The notes under the pieces are model-generated. The model was given only the letters and a program-made list of their open reading frames with translations. It searched no databases and was not told the DNA's origin. A stretch of DNA of 55,831 bases from a bacterium (GTDB taxonomy: Bacteria; Bacteroidota; Bacteroidia; Bacteroidales; Bacteroidaceae), in contig SFXD01000001.1 in assembly GCA_004559785.1 (NCBI GenBank), forward strand, positions 1 to 55,831. Reading direction: 5' to 3'. The translations under genes and the position numbers were made by a program. This document shows positions 33,350 to 42,595 of the stretch, piece after piece. The number at the start of each line of letters is the position of its first letter. Position 1 is the first letter of the stretch.

Positions 33350-35032
33350 CTACCGGCACTCCTGCCGCTGCACGGCCTTGCTGCCCCAGGCCCTGTAGGG
33401 ATGCTTCCTGCCGAACCTGTACTTCCCGTCGCTCGCCCAGCCAAGGCTGAGGCGGACGAATCTCATGGTGTAGCAGCCGAACACCCCGTTCTCCTCGTAA
33501 TATACCCCAAGCGTGCCGTCAGGCAATACGGTGGCGGCACTGTATGCAGCCCCCCTCGGGCATATCGTCTTGGGAGACCCGAAGGTTTCGCCCTCGTCCA
33601 GGCTCAGCGCTATCGACAGGTTCTGCCTGCCAGGGTCGTCGGGCAGGGTCTGCAGCACTATGTCCCAGGGGTTGCCGTCGAGCGTGGAGCACCAATAGAG
33701 GTACTCGCCGTCGCAGGCGTTGCCACTGATGCCCGACGTGAAGCGTGTCTGCGGAGGATATTTCCACGTTACGCCATCGTCGGGGGTGACGTTGTGGTAG
33801 TTGTAGCCTGGGGCACGGACGCTGATGGCAAGGTCGCCGTTGTTCCTCTCTATTACCTTCGGCTCGTCGGCGGCAGTCGTGCCGCTCCTGCCGCTCACAC
33901 GCCAGGTGCGCCCTCCGTCGTCGCTCACGAAGTTGTAGTAGTTCTGGGTGATGCCCTCCTTGGTGCCGTCGGCAGACTCCCTGTTCACGAAGGGGGAGAC
34001 GAGGGTGCCGTCTCGCTTCTGCAACCCTGCCCCTGAGGCAGAGAAGCCTGCCCACCAATGGGGGTTGGGACTGCCCTTGCCGTAGAGGGTGGCAGTATGG
34101 TCTACGGGCTTCTCCCATGTCCTGCCCCCGTCGTGGCTGGTGATGGTCTTCCATGCCTGTGGTGCGTCGGGCGTGGACGAGAAGAACCCCGTGCCGTGCC
34201 TGGAACTGGTCATGATGCCGACGATGTCGCCGTTGAGGCGGTTGGTTATGAGCGACGCGTCGCCGTGTCCGTATTCGCCTCCCGTCTCTGCCGTACCCGC
34301 CACGGTTATGGGTTCGCTCCACGTCTTGCCCATGTCCTCGGAATACTGTGCCACCACATAGCATCGGTAGGGAAGGTCGACATTGTGATCCCTGCGGTCG
34401 TCCGTCAGCACCACGATGCGCCTGCCGTCGGCACTGGTCGTAATGGCAGGGATGCGATAGTAGAGCGTGCCCTTGTCCATGGGCATCAGCACGCTGCTCT
34501 CGGCAAGGAAGATGGTTGCCTCGTATGCGGGGTCTCCGTCAGGCTCGGCATGTACCTTCCCGTCCAGGGTGTATGAGTCGATGGTGAGGTCTACGGTGTT
34601 GCCCTCCTTGGCATCCTTGGCTATGTCTACCGCTATCCACAGGTAATGCCTGCCGGCCGGAAGGGGCTTGCTGCCCTTGACGGAATACCTGCCGTCCTTC
34701 CCTATCCTGCCCTCGGCATATAGCACGGCGTTGGTTTCCCTCCAGGGCATCTTGCCTGCCCTGTCCACGTACAGTTCACGCTCGTTGGTTGCGAAATACG
34801 CCCTCACCGCCTTAATGTCCCCCGGGGATGTCGCCTTGACGGTTCCGCACACCTCCTGGAAGATGGCCTCCCCTGCCCCACCGACGTCGATGGTGCTCCT
34901 CAGCAGGGGAACATCCTTGTTGCCTATTCCCGTGGTGACCTTGCCCTGCTCCGTCCTTGTACCCTTGACGTCGGCAGCCACGACGGAGGCGGCAGCCAGG
35001 AAGCATAGAATAGTTGTCGTTAGTTTGCCCAT
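33350..35032 (-). CDS. GH33 sialidase
   Basis: A 560-residue exo-sialidase that frees terminal sialic acid from glycoproteins and glycolipids. A signal peptide (1-20, ending VVAADV) is followed by an N-terminal beta domain of the BNR-associated type (about 25-180). The catalytic six-blade propeller starts with the YRIP motif (192-195) carrying the first arginine of the triad. Asp-boxes 'SEDMGKTW' (231-238), 'SHDGGRTW', 'SDDGGRTW' and a weaker 'SLDEGETF' follow. 'AYSAATVLPDGTLGVYYE' holds the late catalytic glutamate/tyrosine region. No nanA or nanE homologue is in the window, so sialic acid use is not shown here. Neighbour of the alpha-galactosidase on the same strand, 308 bases apart. Confidence 0.93.
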   Translation of the reverse strand: MGKLTTTILCFLAAASVVAADVKGTRTEQGKVTTGIGNKDVPLLRSTIDVGGAGEAIFQEVCGTVKATSPGDIKAVRAYFATNERELYVDRAGKMPWRETNAVLYAEGRIGKDGRYSVKGSKPLPAGRHYLWIAVDIAKDAKEGNTVDLTIDSYTLDGKVHAEPDGDPAYEATIFLAESSVLMPMDKGTLYYRIPAITTSADGRRIVVLTDDRRDHNVDLPYRCYVVAQYSEDMGKTWSEPITVAGTAETGGEYGHGDASLITNRLNGDIVGIMTSSRHGTGFFSSTPDAPQAWKTITSHDGGRTWEKPVDHTATLYGKGSPNPHWWAGFSASGAGLQKRDGTLVSPFVNRESADGTKEGITQNYYNFVSDDGGRTWRVSGRSGTTAADEPKVIERNNGDLAISVRAPGYNYHNVTPDDGVTWKYPPQTRFTSGISGNACDGEYLYWCSTLDGNPWDIVLQTLPDDPGRQNLSIALSLDEGETFGSPKTICPRGAAYSAATVLPDGTLGVYYEENGVFGCYTMRFVRLSLGWASDGKYRFGRKHPYRAWGSKAVQRQECR

Positions 35033-35340
35033 GTTGCTTGAAGTTTGCGTTTAGGGGTCTACCTTTAACACCCCATTAATTTCCCTGACAATTGCGGCTG
35101 GGACAATTTGGAGATATTCTCCCAAAACGAAAAGATGCCATGCCTGCCGGGACAGCCAGCTGGCACAGCAGAGAGAACATATCGATTTCCTTCATTAGGA
35201 TGTCTGTTACATTATATAAATATATTATGGTAGTCATTACAGCCTTCCCATGCACCTTGCCGACACGTGGCATGTACATGGGAAGACGATGAGGGTCAGT
35301 CGTGGGCTACCATGCCTGCCAAGCAGAGGCAGGATGCGGG
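35033..35340. other. Intergenic between alpha-galactosidase and sialidase genes
   Basis: No credible gene. It contains hairpins CTTCCCATG/CATGGGAAG (35244-35285) and CATGCCTGCC/GGCAGGATG (35321-35344, across the alpha-galactosidase stop), and a copy of the TTATATAATGTA motif (35208-35219, reverse). The hairpins lie where an alpha-galactosidase terminator is expected but lack a U tract. Confidence 0.55.
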
Positions 35341-37506
35341 CTAAACCTGCTCAAGGAGGATGACGCAACTGTCATACTCGCCGTTCAGGTTGATTTCCAC
35401 GCCCTGCTGCATGAGGAACTTGCCCGTCATGGTTGCGCCCTCCCAATGGTCGCGCCGTCCGTTGGCGTTGACCTGATTCAGGCGGTATTTGGCATCAGGG
35501 TTGAGTCCGGCGAAGTAGAAACGGGGACGGGGGAAGTTGACAGCCGTCTCGAACCTGTATGCAAAGAAGACGGCCTTGGTCTTCTGCTCGTTGGCGAACA
35601 GCTGGCTGGCAAATCCCTTGCCTTCGTACGGGGAGATGATGCGGTACTGGTCGCCCAACTGTACCAGAGGGCGTATCGTCTCCTTGTAGAGCTTGAAGGC
35701 TCCCTGTGCAAACTTCATCTCCTCTGCCGAGAGGTCGGATGGCTTCATCTCCATGCCAAGCCTGCCCGACATTGCCACGTCGAACCTGAACTTCAGGGGA
35801 ATGCGGCGTCCCGTCTGATGGTTGGGGCTGGCGCTGACATGCTGTGCCATGGCATTGACGGGGAAGTACATGCTCGTACCCCACTGGATGAAGAGACGCT
35901 GCTTGGCATCGGTATTGTCGCTCACCCAGAATTCGTCGAAGTATGGCATCAGTCCGTAGTTAACACGGCCACCACCACTGGCGCAGCACTGGATGACGAG
36001 GTTGGGGTATTTCTCGCGGACACGCTTGAGCGTCTTGACCAGTCCGAGGTGGAAGTCTACGTAGAGGTGGCTCTGCTTGTCGGCGGTCAGGTAATGCGAG
36101 CCGAAGTTGTTGATCTGGTAGTTGTCATCCCACTTGATGTAGTATGTGTTGGGAGTCTCCTTCATGATATTGTCCACCACGCCGAACACGAAGTCCTGCA
36201 CCTCGGGATTGCTCATGTCGAGGCAGAGCTGCGTGCCTCCACGGCCGGGGCGAGGCTCGCGGGAGGGATGGCACACCACCCAGTCGGGGTGCTTCTCGTA
36301 GAGTTCGCTCTTGGTGTTCGTCATCTCCGGCTCAATCCATATACCCCACTTCAGGCCACGTTCCGTACATGCCTTCTCCAATGCGGGGACTCCGTTAGGC
36401 AACTTGTCACGGTCGGTCACCCAGTCTCCGAGGGCACAGTCATCCACGCTGCGCTTGTACTTGCCGCCAAACCATCCGTCGTCCATTACGAAGAGCTCGG
36501 CACCTACCTCCTTCACTCCGTCCATCATCTTGAACATTCCTTCCTCGGTGATGTTGAGGTATACGCCCTCCCATGAGTTGAGCAAGGTCTTGCGCAGCCC
36601 TGTCCCGTTGTGTACCTTGTCGTTGAGGCGGGCCCAGCGATGGTAGCTGCGGCTCACTCCGCCCATGCCCTCGTCGCTGTAGGCAAGGGCAAGCTCGGGA
36701 GTAGTAAAGCTCTCTCCCTTGGCAAGCGTGTACTGCGAATTGGTGTCGTCTATGCCTGCCAGGAGGTGGTGGACCTTCTTGTCGTTGGTGTCTATGGTAA
36801 TGCGGAAATTGCCGCTCCAGCACAGCACGGCTCCTATGGTGCGGCCGCTGTTCTCCTTGGGCTTGCCGTCGAGCGAGAGCATTATGTTGGGACGGTTCTT
36901 GTAGGCATTCTTGGTACCCGTAACGTCGTGTACCTCGAATATGCCCGGCATGAGCGGCTGCTCGGACACCTCCGCCTCCGCACCCCAGTCTCCATGCTCG
37001 TGGCTTACCCACACGTCACCCTGCCTGACGGGCAGGAAGGCACTGGCATACTTGAGTAGCGTGACCGGCTTCTTCTCGCCGTTGCGTATCACGCTCCAAG
37101 CCTCTATGACGTCAGCATTCTGGTAGGCTCTGTAGCATACGTCCACGTAGAAATCATATAGCTTGTCCTTCATGGTGACGGTATACAGCGTGGAGTTTGC
37201 CTCCTTGACCTCGGTATCGGACTGGTAGACAAGTTCCGTACTCATGTTGCCATCCGCATGGCGCACGGACAGGGCAGGGACGAACGTGTCGCTCGTACCG
37301 AAGGCCGGATATGCCTCGTTCCACAGGCTGAAGGCGCGGTATACCTGCTCTGCGTCGGAGATTCGCTCCCCATAGTAGCTGACGTGTAGCGGCTTGCCTT
37401 CCTCTGCCTTGAGGAGAAGGGTCGTCTGGGGTGTACTCACGAAGATGTCCTTGGCTGGCAACAGTGTAGTCGCAAGCAATGCGATAAGGGTTAGTCTCGT
37501 TCTCAT
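35341..37506 (-). CDS. GH36 alpha-galactosidase
   Basis: A 721-residue exported enzyme that removes terminal alpha-linked galactose. ATG 37506 is chosen because a signal peptide follows directly ('MRTRLTLIALLATTLLPAKD'); the frame open to 37743 overlaps the preceding gene. An N-terminal beta-sandwich leads to the catalytic barrel: 'VMDDGWFGGKY', 'LKWGIWIEPEMTN', nucleophile Asp460 in 'YYIKWDDNYQI', 'CCASGGGRVNYGLM' and acid/base Asp530 in 'WVSDNTDAKQR'. All GH36 landmarks are present. It may act on plant galactosides or on host blood-group B-type and alpha-Gal glycans; the neighbouring sialidase favours host glycans. It follows the CotH-dockerin gene by 118 bases. Confidence 0.93.
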   Translation of the reverse strand: MRTRLTLIALLATTLLPAKDIFVSTPQTTLLLKAEEGKPLHVSYYGERISDAEQVYRAFSLWNEAYPAFGTSDTFVPALSVRHADGNMSTELVYQSDTEVKEANSTLYTVTMKDKLYDFYVDVCYRAYQNADVIEAWSVIRNGEKKPVTLLKYASAFLPVRQGDVWVSHEHGDWGAEAEVSEQPLMPGIFEVHDVTGTKNAYKNRPNIMLSLDGKPKENSGRTIGAVLCWSGNFRITIDTNDKKVHHLLAGIDDTNSQYTLAKGESFTTPELALAYSDEGMGGVSRSYHRWARLNDKVHNGTGLRKTLLNSWEGVYLNITEEGMFKMMDGVKEVGAELFVMDDGWFGGKYKRSVDDCALGDWVTDRDKLPNGVPALEKACTERGLKWGIWIEPEMTNTKSELYEKHPDWVVCHPSREPRPGRGGTQLCLDMSNPEVQDFVFGVVDNIMKETPNTYYIKWDDNYQINNFGSHYLTADKQSHLYVDFHLGLVKTLKRVREKYPNLVIQCCASGGGRVNYGLMPYFDEFWVSDNTDAKQRLFIQWGTSMYFPVNAMAQHVSASPNHQTGRRIPLKFRFDVAMSGRLGMEMKPSDLSAEEMKFAQGAFKLYKETIRPLVQLGDQYRIISPYEGKGFASQLFANEQKTKAVFFAYRFETAVNFPRPRFYFAGLNPDAKYRLNQVNANGRRDHWEGATMTGKFLMQQGVEINLNGEYDSCVILLEQV

Positions 37507-37624
37507 TGTGATTGCTGTTTTGGTTGTTAATAGAATAGTCGTTATAGTGATATATAATATGGACAATTTTCCCCTACACATGTCACAATCTGCCATGCAG
37601 AAATATCGGCAATGGTGCGTTTTT

Positions 37625-40330
37625 CTACTCGTCGAGGTCCACGAAGCCAAGTATGGCACGCGAAAGCCTGACAAGATCCGCCCCGTCCACGGCTCCGTCG
37701 CCATTGAGGTCTGCCACCTCCCTGCCGTCCTTTCCCATGCCAAGGACGATGTCCCTCATCAGCGACAAGTCTTCGTAGTCCACTGCTCCGTCGCCATTGA
37801 GGTCCCCCCTTGTGGCATCGCACACAAGAATCGCACACGAAGTGTTTCCCTGCGCGTGTACCTCGCCGGAGTCGTCCGTAATCCTTACGTTCCTTAGCTC
37901 CAGCGTGTATGTGCCCTGTGGCGTGGCAGGCACGGAGCGGAGGGTGATGACGGCGGTCTCCCCGCTGTTTCCTTCGAATGGGATGCCTTTCCTCTGCCTG
38001 CACGTCAGGCGTATCGCTCCGCTGGAGAGCTTGCCGAAGGATAGCGTGTGGTTGTCCGTGGTGGTTCGCTCGGTGCTGAGTTGGCAGATGGGCTTGCCAT
38101 CGCTATCCAATGCCCATTCAATCCCCTCGGGCAGGACTACGTCGGCCTGCCAGGCGCAGAAGGGCTTCTGGTTGTCTACGCACAGCGACACCCTGCCATT
38201 TGCGCCCCGACGGAACACCGGCGGCTGCGCCGAGAAGGAATAGTCCGGCACGGGATGCTCTACCACGAGGCGAACCCTCACGATGGGACTCCATTCCGTC
38301 CCGCTTCTGCTGATGGCACTTACCATGATGGTGTCCGGCAGGTTGTACCAATCCAGCGACTCCAGTATGTCCGCTCCCGACGAGACATGGACCGCACTGG
38401 GTGTGACGGTTCCCGCAGAGCCCTTCATCCACGAGACGGGATCCGCTCCGTCCGTCGTGTAGTATACGTCGTCGCCCGTAATCCTCAGCTCGCTGCCCAT
38501 GTTGACATGAGATGTGGCATAACCAATCGCCCTGCCGTCGAGGCTGAACTCAGGGGCAGGAGCAGAAGGGAACCATCCCCTATCCTGCAACTGCTTGACG
38601 AAAAGCGATGTCCTGGAGGGGAAATAGCTGTTGAGCAGACGCTTGCGTTCCGACTGATACAGGCCGTCGACGGTATATAGGCTTCCCCTTGAAGAATACG
38701 GATGGACGTCACGGCGATAGTCGCCCCACCTGGCCGATTCGTCGTAGAGAGCCATGGAAATGGTGCCATACAGGCTGTCCCAAAGGCAGATGGCAGACTC
38801 CGGCGTTAGTGCTCCTCCATGGAACAGATGACGCTGGGCTGCCTCGTGGAACCTGTGGGCAAAGAGAGGCTCCTTCATCAGGCGGTTGAGGAAACCCGTG
38901 GGGCACCCGCGGTTGTTCTTGTTGGTAAGGTTGTCCGTCTGGGATATGAAGATTGTCTCCGTGTCCCAGCAGATGAAACGGAACCCCTTGTCGGCTGACA
39001 CGCGATTGCGATAGGCGTACCAGTTATGGTGGTCCCAGTCGGAATTGCCGCCGTAGAGATTGATGAGCATATAGTCGATGAAATTGTCTACGTCGAGCAA
39101 CGGCGGGCAGTCGGGCGATGGTTTCCCCTGGCTGTCAAGCCCTATGAGGCGGAGGTAGTTCTCCCTCTTGTTGGGCAGGGTGTATATAAGGTCTGCCATC
39201 TGGTTCCAGGCTTCGAGGTTGCCATAGTCGGCAATGGCGGCATGATAGTTGCCGGCTCCCCCGTCTACCTCCGTAACATCCCAGTCCGAGGCCTTGCCGC
39301 CAAACTTCTCGGCGCAGAAATCGTCCGTGACACGCTCGCACATGTTGTATAGCCCCCAATACATCCCGTTGATGAAAAGATGGGCATAGCGTGCAAGGCT
39401 GACGGGATGCCCCATCTTGGCTTGGGCGTAACGTGCCCACATGTCGCGGCAGTACTGCGCCTTGCTTCGCTGCGTGTTGTCCCAATGGGTCCACGAATAA
39501 CCGAAGAAGGTGCGGAGAACGAGAGCATTGTGGACAGCCGGACCGCTTTCCCCAAAGACGGGGTAGCGCAACTTGGATGGGCCATAGTCTCCCTTGAAGT
39601 GTAGGCGGAATGCATGCTTGGGATTCTTCTCAGGCAAGCGTCCGTGCCCGCCATGCAGCTTGATGCAGCAGTCTACGGTAAGGTCGTCGTCGGATGGTCC
39701 GCCAAAAAGCTCAAAGCTGACGGGACGTTCCCACCCCCTGCCTATGCCGTCGCCTACGGGACACCCGGTATAGATGTAGATGCCGCCGCGTTCTTCATCC
39801 CTTTCATGGCTGAAAAGATTGTCCTTGTCTGTCACTATGGATATGACCGGCAGGTCATGAAGGCCCTCCAGCATCTTGGGACGCAACTCCGGGTCACGCG
39901 TCAGGTCGGGGTCCATGCCGTAGTCGGCTATCGCCGTCCCCTGTATCTGGCAGTAAGGCCCCCACAATGCGGGATAGCCTGCAGGCTTGTCCGTCTGGTC
40001 AAGGATGCTCTCGGGAAAGAGATAGGATGCTGTAGTGACATTGCTCCAGATGCCGTCTGACAGTAGGGTCGCTGCCCTGACAACGGTGGTGGAACTTACG
40101 GGGAGAGGCTCGTCGAAACGTGTTCCGCAAGTACGGGGGTCACTACCGTCGAGCGTGTAGAACAGTTCTCCCAGCGGCTCGGTGGTTGACACGCTTAGCA
40201 CGAAAGGCTCGTCGTACAAACCATGGGAGTGACTGAAAAAGGGCTCTTGCGCCATTGCCGCAAAAGGCAAGGACGCAAGAGTGAAAACAAAATTATGAAT
40301 TAAAGAATCTATTGCCTTGTTACCAAACAT
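37625..40330 (-). CDS. Exported CotH-kinase-like protein with C-terminal dockerin
   Basis: A 901-residue protein. ATG 40330 lies inside the end of the FAS1 gene (11-base overlap), so translation is coupled. The signal peptide ends AAMAQ. A chitobiase-type beta domain follows ('PLGELFYTLDGSDPRT', about 45-105), then the CotH kinase-like domain (about 150-580) with 'VDCCIKLHGGHG', 'LFINGMYWGLYNMCERVTDD' and the metal/ATP region 'NSDWDHHNWYAYRNRVS' to 'FRFICWDTETIF'. A second chitobiase-type domain ('DDVYYTTDGADPVSW') and a cohesin-like or Ig-like domain lead to two dockerin-type repeats ('GDLNGDGAVDYEDLSLMRDI', 'ADLNGDGAVDGADLVRLSRA'). CotH proteins are atypical protein kinases. No cohesin gene is visible here. 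Confidence 0.88.
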   Translation of the reverse strand: MFGNKAIDSLIHNFVFTLASLPFAAMAQEPFFSHSHGLYDEPFVLSVSTTEPLGELFYTLDGSDPRTCGTRFDEPLPVSSTTVVRAATLLSDGIWSNVTTASYLFPESILDQTDKPAGYPALWGPYCQIQGTAIADYGMDPDLTRDPELRPKMLEGLHDLPVISIVTDKDNLFSHERDEERGGIYIYTGCPVGDGIGRGWERPVSFELFGGPSDDDLTVDCCIKLHGGHGRLPEKNPKHAFRLHFKGDYGPSKLRYPVFGESGPAVHNALVLRTFFGYSWTHWDNTQRSKAQYCRDMWARYAQAKMGHPVSLARYAHLFINGMYWGLYNMCERVTDDFCAEKFGGKASDWDVTEVDGGAGNYHAAIADYGNLEAWNQMADLIYTLPNKRENYLRLIGLDSQGKPSPDCPPLLDVDNFIDYMLINLYGGNSDWDHHNWYAYRNRVSADKGFRFICWDTETIFISQTDNLTNKNNRGCPTGFLNRLMKEPLFAHRFHEAAQRHLFHGGALTPESAICLWDSLYGTISMALYDESARWGDYRRDVHPYSSRGSLYTVDGLYQSERKRLLNSYFPSRTSLFVKQLQDRGWFPSAPAPEFSLDGRAIGYATSHVNMGSELRITGDDVYYTTDGADPVSWMKGSAGTVTPSAVHVSSGADILESLDWYNLPDTIMVSAISRSGTEWSPIVRVRLVVEHPVPDYSFSAQPPVFRRGANGRVSLCVDNQKPFCAWQADVVLPEGIEWALDSDGKPICQLSTERTTTDNHTLSFGKLSSGAIRLTCRQRKGIPFEGNSGETAVITLRSVPATPQGTYTLELRNVRITDDSGEVHAQGNTSCAILVCDATRGDLNGDGAVDYEDLSLMRDIVLGMGKDGREVADLNGDGAVDGADLVRLSRAILGFVDLDE

Positions 40331-42467
40331 CCTCTGGGGTCATTGGGTTGTCGTAAATCTCCTTGGGACACCATTCCATGTAGTCCATGTAGAGTTCCTT
40401 CTTCTCGGAATCGAGTACTGACTTGAACCTTACATAGTAGGTCTCGTTCGGGTCGAGTGTCTCACGGACGAGGATGTGACGTGTCTGGCGGCTGTCGTCA
40501 CGTGCCGTCAGTGACACGTTCGACTCGTGTACCTCGTGGCGCGCAGCCTTCATCAGTCCGTGGTTGCGCAGCTTGTGGTCTACGTCGATTATTCCGTCCT
40601 CGTCCCTGCCGGAATCGTCAAGGTCTGCCCACGTCGCACTCTCTCCGAAGGAATCCACTATTCCCTTGGTCATGTCGATGGGGATACCTGCCGCATGCAG
40701 GCGGTCGGGGTCGTTGCCGAAATAGATCTGTACTATGCCACGAGCTCCGGTGGCAAGCGTCTTGTAGCGGAGTTCGTACGTACCGCGCTTCGGGACGGGT
40801 GGCAGCGTGAACATGATGTCGAAGCGTCCGATAGCCTTCATCTCGTCCTGCGTATAGTTTGCCCAGTTGATTCTATAGCCATTGAAATAGATGAAATTGG
40901 TCTCATCACTCAGTATGCTCATGTTGTCGAAATACTGGTAAACCTTGTTGGCAGGTATGTAGACGTGCTGGTACTTGTCTTCCTGCGAGTCGGCGCGGCG
41001 GATGCCATTGGTGATGGCCTCGGGGAAGAGAGCCATGCCGTCGAAGCGGATTCTCTCCTTGCCCAGGTTGTCGCGGGTCGCATTGTCGTATGCCAACGGA
41101 GCGTCAATGGGATAGATGCAGGCATTCTCGATGTCCGTGACGTTTGCAAGTTCGTCCTCCCTCATCACGAGGCAACCAACCTTGTCCACGTCACAAGAGA
41201 GCTCATGACCGGTTCCGTATATGCCATTGTCGAGGTTGGGGAAACGGTTGAGGTAGACTCCCTCGCTTTCCTTTGATTCGAAGAGCTTCAGCAGACGGCG
41301 CTTGCCCATGGTGGGATACCATTCGAAGACGGGTATTGAGTAACGCGTTGGGGTGGTGATGCTATAGCCTACCTCGTTGCAATGATAGACGAGCTTGTTG
41401 GCAGGTATGCGCATGGGCAGGATGTGGTATGTTGCCCATTGGTAGAGTATATGGTTTTCCGAAGAGAAATTGTCGTCGGTGAGGAAAGTCTCTTCAGTCA
41501 GGTATTTCTGGTTGTCGATTATCCATTGTGTCACCTTCTCTGGCACGTCGGATGCAAGAGGGTCGATACCCTGGCTGCGCCAGAAATCATCCTTCTCCGC
41601 AAAGAGGGTGAACCCGTACTTGCGGTGCTCGGGGGAAATGGCGTCAGAATTGCTGTTGCCGCTCTTGTCAGAGAATCCCTTGGACATGTAGTCCTCGAAG
41701 TCCTCTATCTCTCCGTTCTGGTATTTCATTTCGTATACCTCGTCCCGGATGAGCGATAGTTCCTTGATGAGGTCGCAAGCCTGAAGGCACTTGAAGAAAA
41801 CGAGCAGTCCCTCTTCCCTCTTGTCAAGTATCTCCTGGATGTAAATCGTGCAATTGATGTCCTTGGGTGCTATTACCTTGTGGACCTGGTGTATCACACC
41901 GTTGATGAGGGGAATATCCCTGTTCTTTCCGTCAATGGCGCACTCTCCATTGATGTAGAGACTGTCTGGCATGTTGTTGGGCCATGTTATCGTCAGTTTG
42001 TGATCGTTGATGTTGGGCAGCGGAAGTTCGGAGTTCTGCTCCGTAGGCAACATGGCGAGCGTATACCGCTGCGATTCGAGGTCTCCTCCGTCGATGATGG
42101 AATTCTTGACGATTACCTGACGGATGGAGTCAGCCTTGTGCTCGGATGGGAAGCCTTCCCAAGTAGGTTCAGTGATAAGCCCTTCCTCTACAAGCTGCCC
42201 GAAATACGTCTTTATTGCATCGTTGGTGGGGGCAAAGCAGGTGTAATTCCCCCTTGCGGTCAACAGCTGGTATACTGTCGACTTGCTACGAGGACTCATT
42301 GGCACGACCTTGGTCATTTCCAAGTATTCTGAGTAACATGGCTGCGACTCAAGGTAACTCGCTACGGTATGGTCTACGAACACGTAGCGTGCAGAGGTAT
42401 CTATCTCCTCCTTGCATGACACCAAAGCCATTGATAAGGCGATGAACGATAGGAAAAACTTTCTCAT
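40320..42467 (-). CDS. FAS1 (fasciclin) domain lipoprotein
   Basis: A 715-residue lipoprotein with lipobox LVSC (Cys18). Residues 30-200 hold a fasciclin-like domain: 'CFAPTNDAIKTYFGQLVEEG' matches the FAS1 H1 region and 'DIPLINGVIHQVHKVIAPKD' the H2 region. A second, more divergent FAS1-like part and a C-terminal beta domain ('RFDIMFTLPPVPKRGTYELR') follow. FAS1 domains mediate adhesion and matrix contacts. It lies 128 bases after the discoidin-repeat gene, with a hairpin in the gap, and overlaps the CotH gene start by 11 bases. Bacteroidetes often place such proteins with SusC/D pairs, but none is present here. Confidence 0.85.
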   Translation of the reverse strand: MRKFFLSFIALSMALVSCKEEIDTSARYVFVDHTVASYLESQPCYSEYLEMTKVVPMSPRSKSTVYQLLTARGNYTCFAPTNDAIKTYFGQLVEEGLITEPTWEGFPSEHKADSIRQVIVKNSIIDGGDLESQRYTLAMLPTEQNSELPLPNINDHKLTITWPNNMPDSLYINGECAIDGKNRDIPLINGVIHQVHKVIAPKDINCTIYIQEILDKREEGLLVFFKCLQACDLIKELSLIRDEVYEMKYQNGEIEDFEDYMSKGFSDKSGNSNSDAISPEHRKYGFTLFAEKDDFWRSQGIDPLASDVPEKVTQWIIDNQKYLTEETFLTDDNFSSENHILYQWATYHILPMRIPANKLVYHCNEVGYSITTPTRYSIPVFEWYPTMGKRRLLKLFESKESEGVYLNRFPNLDNGIYGTGHELSCDVDKVGCLVMREDELANVTDIENACIYPIDAPLAYDNATRDNLGKERIRFDGMALFPEAITNGIRRADSQEDKYQHVYIPANKVYQYFDNMSILSDETNFIYFNGYRINWANYTQDEMKAIGRFDIMFTLPPVPKRGTYELRYKTLATGARGIVQIYFGNDPDRLHAAGIPIDMTKGIVDSFGESATWADLDDSGRDEDGIIDVDHKLRNHGLMKAARHEVHESNVSLTARDDSRQTRHILVRETLDPNETYYVRFKSVLDSEKKELYMDYMEWCPKEIYDNPMTPEDVW

Positions 42468-42514
42468 TTCTTCTTGGGTTGGTTAATTCTTGCTGTTACT
42501 TTTCAATATGTTCC

Positions 42515-42549
42515 CCCGACTCCGAGAGCCAGCGGCATCCGAAGTCGGG
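42515..42549 (-). terminator. Hairpin between discoidin-repeat and FAS1 genes
   Basis: CCCGACT (42515-42521) pairs with AGTCGGG (42543-42549), with further partial pairing inside. It has no U tract, so it may stabilise or partly attenuate rather than end the transcript. Confidence 0.45.
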
Positions 42550-42595
42550 AGAACTATAGGATTTGGATTGTTTACATTATTTCAACGTAGGTTCC

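Noticed and set aside
35076..35279. Short minus-strand frame between alpha-galactosidase and sialidase genes
   Set aside because: It spans a 9-bp-stem hairpin, has no signal or domain, and its composition follows the spacer.
37625..38000. Cellulosome locus suggested by dockerin repeats
   Set aside because: No cohesin, scaffoldin or cellulase is present; in Bacteroidetes dockerin-like repeats often occur alone.
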